From positions 1 to 24,992 of the forward strand of contig JBEKYH010000073.1 in assembly GCA_049511115.1 (NCBI GenBank): a stretch of DNA of 24,992 nucleotides. The letters run 5' to 3'. The DNA is from JBEKYH01 sp049511115 (GTDB taxonomy: Bacteria; Planctomycetota; Phycisphaerae; Tepidisphaerales; Tepidisphaeraceae). Under the pieces are notes generated by a model. The model saw only the letters and a program-made list of their open reading frames with translations, was not told the origin of the DNA and made no database searches. Every line of letters starts with the position of its first letter. Position 1 is the first letter of the stretch. Below, one piece after another: positions 7,804-15,430 of this stretch. A program made the translations under genes and the position numbers.

Positions 7804-8551
7804 TCCGCCCTCTCTGTCTTCGCCGCCAGCGCTGGCGCCGCTGCTCGCGCCCCTTCTGGCGTTTGGAGCGCATCCGGATGACATTGAGTTTGGGTGCGGC
7901 GGTGTGATTATCAAGGAGACGCTTGGCGGGCGGGCGGCGCATGTGGTGGTCTGCTCGCGCGGGGAGGCGGCCAGCCACGGAACGCCGGCGCGGCGCGTGC
8001 GCGAGGCGCGGCGCGGGGCGGAAATCATGGGCGGGGCGTTGCAATGGGTTGATCTGGGTGGGGACGCGCATTTTGAAGTGAATGTGGCGAATACAATTAA
8101 AATTGCGCGGGTGATCCGGCGCGTGCGGCCGGGGATCGTGCTGTGCCCGAGCCTGGTGGAGAATCAGCATCCGGATCATGCGGCGTTGGGCCGCATGGTG
8201 CGCGATGGGGCGCGGCTGGCGCGGTATGGGGGATTGGCGGAATTGCGCGGGATTAAGCCGCATGTGATTCAGCAGCTATTCCATTTTGCGACGACGCCGC
8301 AGGCAGAGCCGGTGGATGTGACGGCGGTTTTGGTGGATGTTTCCGACGAGGAAATCATGGAGCGCTGGACGGCGGCGATGGGGGCGCATGCAACGCAGGT
8401 GAGCGCGCGGGGGTATGTGGAGATGCAGCTTACGCGGGCGAGATTACGCGGATTGTCGGCGGGAGTGGGTTATGCGATCGCGCTGTTTCCCAGTGATGCA
8501 ATCGTCGTGGATTCGTTGTCGCAAGTGAGCCGCGGAGCGAGGGGGTTTTAG
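7775..8551 (+). CDS. bshB1: Bacillithiol biosynthesis deacetylase BshB1 (PIG-L family)
   Basis: Cytoplasmic zinc deacetylase converting GlcNAc-malate to GlcN-malate, step two of bacillithiol synthesis. AHPDD at 32-36 supplies His33 and Asp36, and HPDH at 132-135 supplies His135 for zinc; SRGEAASHGTP.R..EA is the BshB1-type segment after the first motif. The chosen ATG gives 258 residues and lies inside the 3' end of the preceding gene, a 29-bp overlap. It leaves a Pro/Leu-rich N-terminal extension of about 25 residues that the family usually lacks. A GTG at 7787 or ATG at 7727 are alternatives. The stop TAG directly abuts the bshA ATG. Sequence and adjacency to bshA make BshB1 more likely than BshB2/Bca, the conjugate amidase paralogue. 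Confidence 0.9.
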   Translation: MKRTVKSPVDPPSLSSPPALAPLLAPLLAFGAHPDDIEFGCGGVIIKETLGGRAAHVVVCSRGEAASHGTPARRVREARRGAEIMGGALQWVDLGGDAHFEVNVANTIKIARVIRRVRPGIVLCPSLVENQHPDHAALGRMVRDGARLARYGGLAELRGIKPHVIQQLFHFATTPQAEPVDVTAVLVDVSDEEIMERWTAAMGAHATQVSARGYVEMQLTRARLRGLSAGVGYAIALFPSDAIVVDSLSQVSRGARGF

Positions 8552-9688
8552 ATGAGGCAGGAGCGGGCGCTGAAAATCGGGATCACGTGTTATCCGTCGG
8601 TGGGCGGGAGCGGGATTCTGGCGACGGCGCTGGGGGAGGATTTGGCGCGGCGCGGTCACGAGGTGCATTTCATCAGCCACGACCGGCCGTTTCGGCTGCC
8701 CGCCGATGCGCCGCGGCTGCATTTTCATGCGGTGGAGATCAACGATTACGGGCTGTTTAAGTATCCCGATTATACGCTGCCGCTGTCGGTGAAAATGGCG
8801 GAGGTGAGCCGCGACTTTGGATTGGATGTGCTGCACGTGCATTACGCGGTGCCGCATGCGACGGCGGCGATTTTGGCGCGGTCGATGCTGCCGCCGCATC
8901 AGCGGCCGTGCGTGGTGACGACGTTGCATGGGACGGATACGACTCTCTTGGGAAAGGACCCGGCTTATGCGCCGGCGATACGCCACGCGCTGGATTGCTC
9001 GGATGCGGTGACGACGGTCTCGGATCAACTGCGGCGGCAGACGCAGGAACTATTGGGCGCGCAGCGGAAGATCGACGTGATTCACAATTTCTTCGCTCCT
9101 ACGCCGCCGCGGCGGTCGCGCGAGCAGGTGCGAAGGGAACTGGGAATCGGCGATGAGGTTCTTATCCTGCACAGTTCCAATCTGCGGCCGGTGAAACGGA
9201 TCGACCTGTTGCTGGAGGCGGCGGCGCGGATTCGGCCGCGGGGGGCGTTCAAGCTGGTGATTCTGGCGGGGGAGAGCTTCGCGCCATTTGAGGACGACGT
9301 GCGGCGGCTGGGGCTGGAGGGGCGGGTGATCGTGCGCGAGAAGGTGATGGGGATCGAGGACTATTTGCAGGCGGCCGATCTGGGGTTGTTTTCGTCGGAA
9401 TCGGAGAGCTTTTGCCTGAGCATATTGGAGTTGATGTGTTTTGCGTGTCCGAGCGTGGCGAGCCGAGTGGGGGGGATACCGGAAGTGGTGGAGGATGGGG
9501 TGAGTGGGATACTGGTTCCGTTCGGGGACGCCGCGGCGCTGGCGAAGGCTGTTGAGGAATTGATTCGCGATCCGGGGCGTCGCGCGGCGATGGGGGAGGC
9601 TGGGAAGAGGCGGGCGGCGGAGCGGTTTTCCGCGGAGGCGATTGTGCCGCTGTATGAGGCGCTGTATCGGCGGTGCGTGGGCGGATGA
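8552..9688 (+). CDS. bshA: N-acetyl-alpha-D-glucosaminyl L-malate synthase BshA
   Basis: GT4 retaining glycosyltransferase that joins UDP-GlcNAc to L-malate, the first step of bacillithiol synthesis, in the cytoplasm. Its 378 residues match the B. subtilis enzyme closely in length. Diagnostic features are CYPSVGGSG (13-21) with the ATALGEDLA helix, HVHYAVPHA (95-103), TTLHGTD (123-129), a SSNLRPVKR donor-site loop (208-216) and the EX7E pair Glu285/Glu293 in ESFCLSILE. The ATG immediately follows the bshB1 stop, and GAGGGGG about 7 nt upstream is a good ribosome site. It is the last gene of the operon; the next gene has its own promoter. Confidence 0.95.
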   Translation: MRQERALKIGITCYPSVGGSGILATALGEDLARRGHEVHFISHDRPFRLPADAPRLHFHAVEINDYGLFKYPDYTLPLSVKMAEVSRDFGLDVLHVHYAVPHATAAILARSMLPPHQRPCVVTTLHGTDTTLLGKDPAYAPAIRHALDCSDAVTTVSDQLRRQTQELLGAQRKIDVIHNFFAPTPPRRSREQVRRELGIGDEVLILHSSNLRPVKRIDLLLEAAARIRPRGAFKLVILAGESFAPFEDDVRRLGLEGRVIVREKVMGIEDYLQAADLGLFSSESESFCLSILELMCFACPSVASRVGGIPEVVEDGVSGILVPFGDAAALAKAVEELIRDPGRRAAMGEAGKRRAAERFSAEAIVPLYEALYRRCVGG

Positions 9689-9745
9689 TGCGAGGATTGT
9701 TTTCTTGTGTGGAGGGAACCGATTCGATCCATCGGCATTCATCGG

Positions 9746-9765
9746 GTGCTCCGCTCGCCGAGCAC
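9746..9765 (+). other. Hairpin downstream of bshA, possible weak terminator
   Basis: GTGCTC (9746-9751) pairs with GAGCAC (9760-9765) around an 8-nt loop. No T-tract follows, so an intrinsic terminator is doubtful; it could simply be the processed 3' end of the bsh transcript. The remaining gap up to the marR promoter shows nothing else I can identify. Confidence 0.3.
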
Positions 9766-9876
9766 TATAACACGTGGCGGCCGTTGTGGGCGACCCGCGA
9801 TTAAGGCTGTAAGACCCAGCCAGGCCGCTATTTACACTCGCCAAGGACCGCGAGAGAAGAGCCAAATCCCCACTGG

Positions 9877-9912
9877 TTGACGCCCATATGGTTTAATCCT
9901 ATACTATTTATG
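9877..9912 (+). promoter_or_regulatory. marR promoter with overlapping operator-like site
   Basis: TTGACG (9877-9882) and TATACT (9900-9905) are separated by exactly 17 bp. A 14-nt partial palindrome covers the -10 element and start point (9899-9912; minus strand CATAAATAGTATAG). A close copy (CATAGATAGTATGG) lies before hlyD at 10472-10485, with 12 of 14 identities. This fits autorepression by the MarR-family product of the next gene. Confidence 0.6.
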
Positions 9913-9932
9913 TGTCAATCAAGGAGCCGCCC

Positions 9933-10451
9933 GTGTCTTTCAAGCCTGTCATTCATCGCGTGCCAAAATATGAGCGGGTGCGGCGATTGGCGGAGCGGTT
10001 TCCGTCGGCGGATTTGACGGCGATCGAGGCTTATCTGGCGCTGCTGGGGATTGCCGGGGAAGTGGCGGCGGCGGCGGAGGCGAATTTGGCGCGGTATGGG
10101 CTTGCCGAGGGGAGGGCGACGATTCTCAGCCTTCTTTTGGAACATCAGCCGACGCCGCTTTCGCATTCGCAGCTTGCGGAGCTTTCGGGGGTCACCAAGG
10201 GAAATATCACCGGGCTGGTGGACGGGCTGGAGGAGAAGGGGTTTGTCAGGCGTGAAGACAGCGGTGAAGACCGGCGGGTGACGCCCATCGCGCTGACGCC
10301 GGCCGGGCGGCGGGTGATTGAGAAAGTATTGCCCGATCGGTTTTCGCGGCTGGCGGGATTGATGGTGGAACTCTCAGCGTCGGAACGGAAGACGCTGGTG
10401 GCGCTGCTCACCAAAGTGCAGGCGGGGTTGCCGGCGTTGCAGCGTGAATGA
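9933..10451 (+). CDS. MarR-family transcriptional regulator
   Basis: Winged-helix DNA-binding repressor, probably a dimer, sensing a small toxic or phenolic compound for the downstream efflux genes. The 172-residue form from the GTG is preferred because AAGGAG (9921-9926) sits 6 nt upstream. The GTG at 9912 would lie at the transcription start. The winged helix spans about residues 65-130: SQLAELSGVTKGNITGLVDGLEEKGFVRR is the helix-turn-helix and EDRRVTPIALTPAGRR the wing, both typical for MarR. N- and C-terminal helices would form the dimer. It is followed after 72 bp by the hlyD-mfs-dlh genes, an arrangement like E. coli emrRAB. Confidence 0.9.
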   Translation: MSFKPVIHRVPKYERVRRLAERFPSADLTAIEAYLALLGIAGEVAAAAEANLARYGLAEGRATILSLLLEHQPTPLSHSQLAELSGVTKGNITGLVDGLEEKGFVRREDSGEDRRVTPIALTPAGRRVIEKVLPDRFSRLAGLMVELSASERKTLVALLTKVQAGLPALQRE

Positions 10452-10471
10452 CGATGTTGAGTTTTTATTTG

Positions 10472-10485
10472 CATAGATAGTATGG
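10472..10485. promoter_or_regulatory. Second candidate MarR operator, before hlyD
   Basis: CATAGATAGTATGG contains the dyad CATA-N5-TATG and is nearly the same as the site in the marR promoter, in opposite orientation. A TTGAGT at 10457-10462 could be a -35 for a separate hlyD promoter with the site in its spacer, but no convincing -10 is visible. Readthrough from marR is also possible. Confidence 0.5.
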
Positions 10486-10523
10486 CTGTCAACTAATTAT
10501 TTCCGATTCGGCAAAGGACAGAT

Positions 10524-11861
10524 ATGTCTCAGGAAACAATCGAATTGAAATCGGATCGAAGCGCGGGCGGAGCGGCTCGTTTCACGACGCCCACCGCGGC
10601 AACACCACATGTGACTCCCGCGCCGACTGCCCGCAAGCGCATCTATCAGAGGCCGCTGGGGCTGGTTCTGCTGTTGGCCGTGGCGTTGGGCGGGGCATTC
10701 GCGGCGGTGTATTGGTCGTACGCGAGCCGGTTTGAAGAGACGGACGACGCGTTTATTGACGGGAATATTTATCCGGTTGGCGCTAAGGTCGCGGGCGCCG
10801 TCGAATCGGTGCGTGTGGATGATAATCAGGCGGTCAACGCCGGGGACGTGCTGGCGGTGATCGATCCGCGCGACATTCAGGCGGCGGTTGCGCAGGCCAG
10901 GGCGACGCTGGACGCGGCTCGCGCTGATGCGGAGGCGGCCAAGACGAATGTTGATCTGATCCGGGCCGACACGGCGGCGACGCTGGCCGAGGCGCAGGCG
11001 GGTGTGGAGTCGGCGACGGCGGGCGTGGCCACGGCGCAATCGCAGCTTGCCTCGGCGCAGGCGGACGCGGCGAGCGCGCAGGCGGAAGCGACGCGGCGGC
11101 AGGAGGATCAGAAGCGATATACATCGCTGGATTCGCAGGATCCGCGCGCGGTGTCGCGAGGCCAGTTGGACGCGGCGCGAGCGGCGACCGACGCGGCGGA
11201 TGCGCAGTTGATCGCCGCCGAAAGAAGAGTGGAGGCGGCCCAATCCGACATTAACGAAGCAGAGGCGAAAGTGGCATCGGCGAAAGGCGTGCTGGCCGCG
11301 GCGCAGACGGCACAGGAGCAGATCGCCGCGGCCGAGGCTAAATCGCGTTATGCACAGGCGCAGGTGGGACTGGCGCAGGCGCAGTTGGACGCGGCGACGC
11401 TCGATCTCTCGTATACGACGATCAAGGCGCCGGTTGCCGGGCGCGTGACGCGGAAGAACGTACAGGCGGGGCAATACCTCCAGGTCGGGCAGACGCTGCT
11501 GGCGATTGTGCCGCAGGACTTCTGGGTGACGGCGAATTTCAAGGAGACGCAACTGACGCACATGCACATTGGCCAGCCGGTGGAGCTATACGTGGATGCG
11601 CTTCCTGACCGGGTGTTTCACGGACGCGTCGAAAGCTTCCAAGCCGGGACGGGAGCGCGGTTCAGCCTGTTGCCGGCGGAGAACGCGACGGGAAATTATG
11701 TGAAAGTCGTGCAGCGCGTGCCGGTAAAAATCAGCTTTGATGCGGGAGAGCAGGCGAGCGATCTCCTTGGACTTGGGATGTCGGTGGTGCCGCAGGTGCG
11801 CGTGAGCGAGGACGGGGCGGTCGCGCAGGGTTCGGTGCAAGCGGCGGCCGCGGGGAACTAA
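10524..11861 (+). CDS. HlyD/EmrA-type membrane fusion protein
   Basis: Periplasmic adaptor, anchored in the inner membrane, that would link the DHA2 pump to an outer-membrane channel. It has 445 residues. A cytoplasmic Thr/Pro-rich N-terminus is followed by one membrane helix (about 45-64), the first half of the biotinyl-lipoyl domain (AGAVESVRVDDNQAVNAGDVL, starting near 90), a very Ala/Gln-rich coiled-coil hairpin (about 115-300), the second lipoyl half (TIKAPVAGRVTRKNV), and a C-terminal beta-barrel region. AAAGGA at 10513-10518 is 5 nt from the ATG. The coiled coil is long, as in EmrA, which suits a tripartite pump. No TolC-type gene lies in the window. The pump gene starts 4 nt after the stop. 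Confidence 0.92.
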   Translation: MSQETIELKSDRSAGGAARFTTPTAATPHVTPAPTARKRIYQRPLGLVLLLAVALGGAFAAVYWSYASRFEETDDAFIDGNIYPVGAKVAGAVESVRVDDNQAVNAGDVLAVIDPRDIQAAVAQARATLDAARADAEAAKTNVDLIRADTAATLAEAQAGVESATAGVATAQSQLASAQADAASAQAEATRRQEDQKRYTSLDSQDPRAVSRGQLDAARAATDAADAQLIAAERRVEAAQSDINEAEAKVASAKGVLAAAQTAQEQIAAAEAKSRYAQAQVGLAQAQLDAATLDLSYTTIKAPVAGRVTRKNVQAGQYLQVGQTLLAIVPQDFWVTANFKETQLTHMHIGQPVELYVDALPDRVFHGRVESFQAGTGARFSLLPAENATGNYVKVVQRVPVKISFDAGEQASDLLGLGMSVVPQVRVSEDGAVAQGSVQAAAAGN

Positions 11862-11865
11862 CGCC

Positions 11866-13533
11866 ATGTCTGCCAGCGATATATCCGCTGAATCTCCACA
11901 GGAGTTCCGTAACGACCGGCCCACGCCGGCGGCGGGGCCGACGCTTGGCGGGCCGGGGGGGACGCTCAGCCCGCAGATCAATCCGTGGGTTGTCGCGGGG
12001 GTGGTGACGATGGCGGCTTTCATGGAGGTGCTGGATACGTCCATCGCCAACGTGTCGCTGCCGCATATTGCGGGGAATCTGTCGTCGTCGCAGGAGGAAA
12101 GCACCTGGGTACTAACCAGTTATCTGGTGGCCAATGCGATTGTGATTCCGACCTCCGGGTGGCTGTCTTCGCGCGTGGGGCGCAAGCCGTTCTTCATGAC
12201 CTGCGTGACGATATTTACCATCAGCAGCGCGTTGTGTGGAATGGCGACGAGCCTGGGGATGCTGGTGCTGTGCCGGGTATTGCAGGGTTTGGGCGGAGGG
12301 GGATTGCAGCCGTCGGTGCAGGCGGTGCTGGTCGATCTATTCCCGGGGAAAAAGCGCGGGATGGCCATGGCGCTGTATACGGTCGCCGTGCTGGTTGCGC
12401 CGATTCTCGGGCCGACGCTGGGCGGGTGGATCACCGACAATTATTCGTGGCGATGGATTTTCTACATCAATGTGCCGGTGGGAATATTGTGTCTGATGTT
12501 CGCGCAGACGCTGTTGCATGATCCGCCGTACCTGGTGGCCCAGCGTCTGGCGCGGCGCGGCAAGCCGCTGAATATTGACTACATCGGGCTGGCGCTCATC
12601 AGCCTGGGATTGGCGTGCACGGAGATTCTGCTGGATAAGGGGCAGGAGGAGGATTGGTTTGCATCGCGGCTCATCATCACGCTGGCGGTCGTGGGCGGGC
12701 TGGCGATGGTTTTCGCGATTGTGTGGGAGCTGGATCATCCGCATCCGATCCTGCATCTGCGGCTGCTGGCCGAGCGGAATTTCATGTTTTGCTGTGTCAT
12801 TTCGGTGGCGCTGTACGCCTGTGTTTATGCCTGCAATGTTTTGCTGCCGCAGTTGATGCAGACCATGATGGGGTATTCACCGACCAAGGCGGGGCTGATC
12901 CTTTCGCCGGCCGGGCTGTTCACGATGGCGCTGGTGCCGTTCATCGGGACGCTGCTGGCGCGCGGGGTTGATCCGCGGATATTGATCGGTCTTGGGCTGG
13001 GACTTGCCGGTGCGGCGACGCTGTGGATGGGGAGCCTGGACCTTCTGGCGGCGCCGTCCAACATTCTCTGGCCGCGCGTGTTGCAATCGTGCGGGGCGGG
13101 GATGTTGTTTGTTCCATTGAGCACCATCGCCTTCAGCTATCTGCCGCGCGAGGAGAGCGGCAATGCATCGGCGCTTTATGCGCTGGTTCGCAACGAGGGT
13201 TCCAGCATCGGCGTGGCGTTGGTTTCCACGCTGCTGGTGCGGGGAACACAGATCCATCAGGCGATGCTGGTGGGGCAGGTGAGTTCGTATAATTCGGTTG
13301 CCACGCACACGATCGGGCAGATTTCGCAGGCCACGAGCACGGGCGATCCGACGGTGGGGCCGATGATGGCGATGCGAGTGGTTTACAATATGGTTCTCCA
13401 GCAGGCTTCGATGCTGGCGTATGTTGACCAGTTCCGGCATTTCGGGTTTCTTCTCATTCTGATTATCCCGATTGTGTTTCTGCTGCGCAAGCCGGCGTAT
13501 GGCAGAAATGTGTCGCTCGAAGCGGCACATTGA
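11866..13533 (+). CDS. DHA2-family multidrug efflux MFS transporter (EmrB/QacA-like)
   Basis: Proton-driven inner-membrane exporter of 555 residues, expected to have 14 membrane helices. The sequence shows the DHA2 marks: LDTSIANVSLPHIAGNL in helix 1 (motif D1), GWLSSRVGRKP between helices 2 and 3 (motif A), RVLQGLGGGGLQP, and LGPTLGGWITDNYSWRWIF with NVPVG (motif C region). A hydrophilic 40-residue N-terminus precedes helix 1. It directly follows the HlyD adaptor, as EmrB follows EmrA. Likely substrates are hydrophobic or phenolic toxins; the MarR gene upstream and dienelactone hydrolase downstream support an aromatic compound, but this is inference. Confidence 0.94.
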   Translation: MSASDISAESPQEFRNDRPTPAAGPTLGGPGGTLSPQINPWVVAGVVTMAAFMEVLDTSIANVSLPHIAGNLSSSQEESTWVLTSYLVANAIVIPTSGWLSSRVGRKPFFMTCVTIFTISSALCGMATSLGMLVLCRVLQGLGGGGLQPSVQAVLVDLFPGKKRGMAMALYTVAVLVAPILGPTLGGWITDNYSWRWIFYINVPVGILCLMFAQTLLHDPPYLVAQRLARRGKPLNIDYIGLALISLGLACTEILLDKGQEEDWFASRLIITLAVVGGLAMVFAIVWELDHPHPILHLRLLAERNFMFCCVISVALYACVYACNVLLPQLMQTMMGYSPTKAGLILSPAGLFTMALVPFIGTLLARGVDPRILIGLGLGLAGAATLWMGSLDLLAAPSNILWPRVLQSCGAGMLFVPLSTIAFSYLPREESGNASALYALVRNEGSSIGVALVSTLLVRGTQIHQAMLVGQVSSYNSVATHTIGQISQATSTGDPTVGPMMAMRVVYNMVLQQASMLAYVDQFRHFGFLLILIIPIVFLLRKPAYGRNVSLEAAH

Positions 13534-13555
13534 ATGCCGCAAATGGAGAGCGATC

Positions 13556-14287
13556 ATGAGCGCACAGGCGGTAGAGATCAAAACAAAAGATGGCATCGCG
13601 CCGTGTCACTTTTTTTCTCCGCCGCACGGTGTGAGACGGCCGGCGGTCATTTTTTACATGGATGGCATCGGCATACGGCAGGCGATGGTCGATATGGGCG
13701 AGCGGCTGGCTTCCAATGGATATTACGTTCTTCTGCCGAATCTTTATTATCGCGCAGGGGCGGTCAAACCGTTCGACGCGGCGACGGCATTCAAGGATCG
13801 GCTGATGCCGCTGGTTCGGTCAGTGAGCGCCAAACTCGTCATGGAGGATACAGCGAGTTATCTGGCGTTTTTGGATGGGCAGCCATCCGTGGCGGGAGGG
13901 AAGATCGGTTGCGTGGGGTATTGCTTGGGAGGCGGTTTGGCGCTATCGGCGGCGGGGACGTTTCCGGATCGCGTCGCGGCGGCGGCTTCGTTTCACGGGG
14001 GGCGACTGGCGACGGATCAGCCGGACAGTCCGCACCTGCTGGCTCCGAAGATGCGCGGCGAGATTTATGTCGGCATTGCGGGGCTGGATACCCATTTCAC
14101 GCCAGAGGAGAAACAGCGGCTGGAATCAACGCTGAATGCGGCGGGAGTGAAGAATACGGTGGAGGTTTATCCGGAGGTTAAGCACGGGTTTGCCGTAAAT
14201 GATACGCCGGTCTACGACCGCGCCGCGGCAGAGCGGCATTGGGAGCAGATGCTGGCGCTGTTTGGAAGAAATCTTCACATCGCGTAA
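13556..14287 (+). CDS. Dienelactone hydrolase family protein
   Basis: Alpha/beta hydrolase of 243 residues with the Cys-Asp-His triad of dienelactone hydrolases: Cys123 in GYCLGGG, Asp178 in AGLDTHF and His210 in KHGFAV. Cys123 falls at the same number as in the Pseudomonas enzyme. Known members hydrolyse dienelactone in chlorocatechol breakdown, but many act on other lactones or esters. The ATG has GGAGAG 5 nt upstream and gives the usual N-terminus; longer in-frame starts lie inside the transporter gene. It is probably the last gene of the efflux operon, 22 bp after the pump, suggesting that it hydrolyses a compound related to what the pump exports. No ring-cleavage gene is nearby. Confidence 0.9.
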   Translation: MSAQAVEIKTKDGIAPCHFFSPPHGVRRPAVIFYMDGIGIRQAMVDMGERLASNGYYVLLPNLYYRAGAVKPFDAATAFKDRLMPLVRSVSAKLVMEDTASYLAFLDGQPSVAGGKIGCVGYCLGGGLALSAAGTFPDRVAAAASFHGGRLATDQPDSPHLLAPKMRGEIYVGIAGLDTHFTPEEKQRLESTLNAAGVKNTVEVYPEVKHGFAVNDTPVYDRAAAERHWEQMLALFGRNLHIA

Positions 14288-14316
14288 GCGCGATCGCAGC
14301 GGCGGTCTGCCCGCAT

Positions 14317-15324
14317 TTACAAACCTTCGATGGGGAACTCTTCGCTTAGCCGCACCGGACGGCGTTGCAGGGCGGAGCGTTTGAGGGCGGCTTCAAATTG
14401 CAATTCGCGCAAGCCGTCGAGTCCCGGCACCGGGGGTGGTGAGCCGTCGCGAAGGGATTGCACGTACGCTCCCACCGCTTTCTTGAACGAGTCGCGGTAT
14501 TGGTCCCAACGCGAGGTATGGCGCAGGATCGTGCGGGTTTCGTGGGCGTCGGTGGAGCCGTCGAGGATTTCCAGGGCGCCGTCCAGGTCGCGCATATGAA
14601 TGCGGCCGTTTTGGAAGGTGAAGATCAGCTCGTAGAGCGGCTGACGCCATTTCATGCCGCAGGTGCCCAGGAGCGAGCCGGTGGCGCCGTTGGCCAGGCG
14701 AAAGGCGGCGGTCACATCGCGGGCGTCGATCTTGAGTTCGGGGCTGGGGCGGGCGATGTTGCCCGAGAGCGCGGTGATCTCTTCAATTGGGCCGGCGAAG
14801 AAATGGATGAGGTCAATGCAGTGGCTCCAGCAGGCGAAATGGACCTGGCCGATGACGTGGATGACCTCGCCTAGACCGCGGTCGGCGACGGCTTTTCGCG
14901 CGGCCAGGGTTTGCTCGAAGAAGCGATAGTTGAAGACCATGGCGGTCTGACATTTGTGCTCTTTGGCCAGGAGGAGCATGTCGCGGGCGTCGGCAAAATC
15001 GGCCTCGGTCACGTGGGCCTGACCGGCGGCGGCGACAAGGGGCTTTTCAAAGAATATCCGCGGCAGGCCCGCCTGGATGAGAGTTGTGCCGACATCGCGG
15101 CGAATGGTTTCGCTGGTCAGGACCAGCGCGGCAGTTGGTTTCCAATCGGCGACGGCTGCCAGAGAGGGGAGGGCTTTGCCGCCGAATTGTTCGGCCGCCT
15201 TGCGAGCGGCGTCAGGCGTGCGATTGAAATAGGCGAGGGAGACATCGGGCTGGGAGGCGAGGAAGGGGAGGTATTCCTCCCGGGCGACTTTGCCGATGCC
15301 GATGATGGCGAGTTTGAGGGGCAT
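14317..15324 (-). CDS. Gfo/Idh/MocA-family NAD(P)-dependent oxidoreductase
   Basis: Cytoplasmic dehydrogenase of 335 residues, probably acting on a sugar, inositol or derivative. The N-terminal Rossmann fold starts LAIIGIGKVAREEYLP (a GxGxxA-type nucleotide site) and has the family EKPL motif in FFEKPLV near residue 95. The C-terminal beta-sheet domain follows, with HFACWSHCIDLIHFF containing the family's catalytic-region His/Asp residues. The ATG at 15324 is chosen because it begins at the Rossmann strand and has GGAG about 8 nt upstream; the frame is open another 38 codons, but that stretch overlaps the higBA promoter. It is convergent with the dienelactone hydrolase (29-bp gap). The family is greatly expanded in planctomycetes. 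Exact substrate unknown. Confidence 0.9.
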   Translation of the reverse strand: MPLKLAIIGIGKVAREEYLPFLASQPDVSLAYFNRTPDAARKAAEQFGGKALPSLAAVADWKPTAALVLTSETIRRDVGTTLIQAGLPRIFFEKPLVAAAGQAHVTEADFADARDMLLLAKEHKCQTAMVFNYRFFEQTLAARKAVADRGLGEVIHVIGQVHFACWSHCIDLIHFFAGPIEEITALSGNIARPSPELKIDARDVTAAFRLANGATGSLLGTCGMKWRQPLYELIFTFQNGRIHMRDLDGALEILDGSTDAHETRTILRHTSRWDQYRDSFKKAVGAYVQSLRDGSPPPVPGLDGLRELQFEAALKRSALQRRPVRLSEEFPIEGL

Positions 15325-15393
15325 GGGGCCGACTCCGCGAAGCGATTGCTTGAATCCTACCAGCAGCGGTGCGTGCGGCAAAGGAGGACGTTT

Positions 15394-15427
15394 TTGACAA
15401 GCGACAATTGTCACAATACAATTGACA
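15394..15427 (+). promoter_or_regulatory. higBA promoter with repeated operator-like motifs
   Basis: TTGACA (15394-15399), a 17-bp spacer and TACAAT (15417-15422) form a near-consensus promoter. The spacer holds a perfect 10-bp palindrome, GACAATTGTC (15403-15412). ACAATTGTCA (15404-15413) recurs as ACAATTGACA at 15418-15427, over the -10. These are good candidates for HigA or HigBA binding. The -10 ends 8 nt before the higB ATG, so the message is probably leaderless. Confidence 0.7.
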
Positions 15428-15430
15428 TGA

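Noticed and set aside
9712..9745. A GATTCGATCC stretch resembling a tRNA T-loop
   Set aside because: No acceptor stem, anticodon arm or CCA end can be drawn around it.
9912..9932. Upstream GTG start for the MarR regulator
   Set aside because: It sits at the predicted transcription start. The GTG at 9933 has an AAGGAG 6 nt away and gives a normal MarR N-terminus.
10900..11400. Repetitive GCG-rich sequence in the HlyD gene as a possible tandem DNA repeat
   Set aside because: It encodes the Ala/Gln-rich coiled-coil hairpin expected for EmrA-like adaptors, and the DNA units are not regular.
13534..14181. A 215-residue plus-strand frame over the dienelactone hydrolase
   Set aside because: The overlapping frame has the full Cys-Asp-His triad and a good ribosome site; this one has no family features.
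14288..14316. Terminator between the convergent dienelactone hydrolase and oxidoreductase genes
   Set aside because: The 29-bp gap has no clear stem followed by a T-run on either strand.
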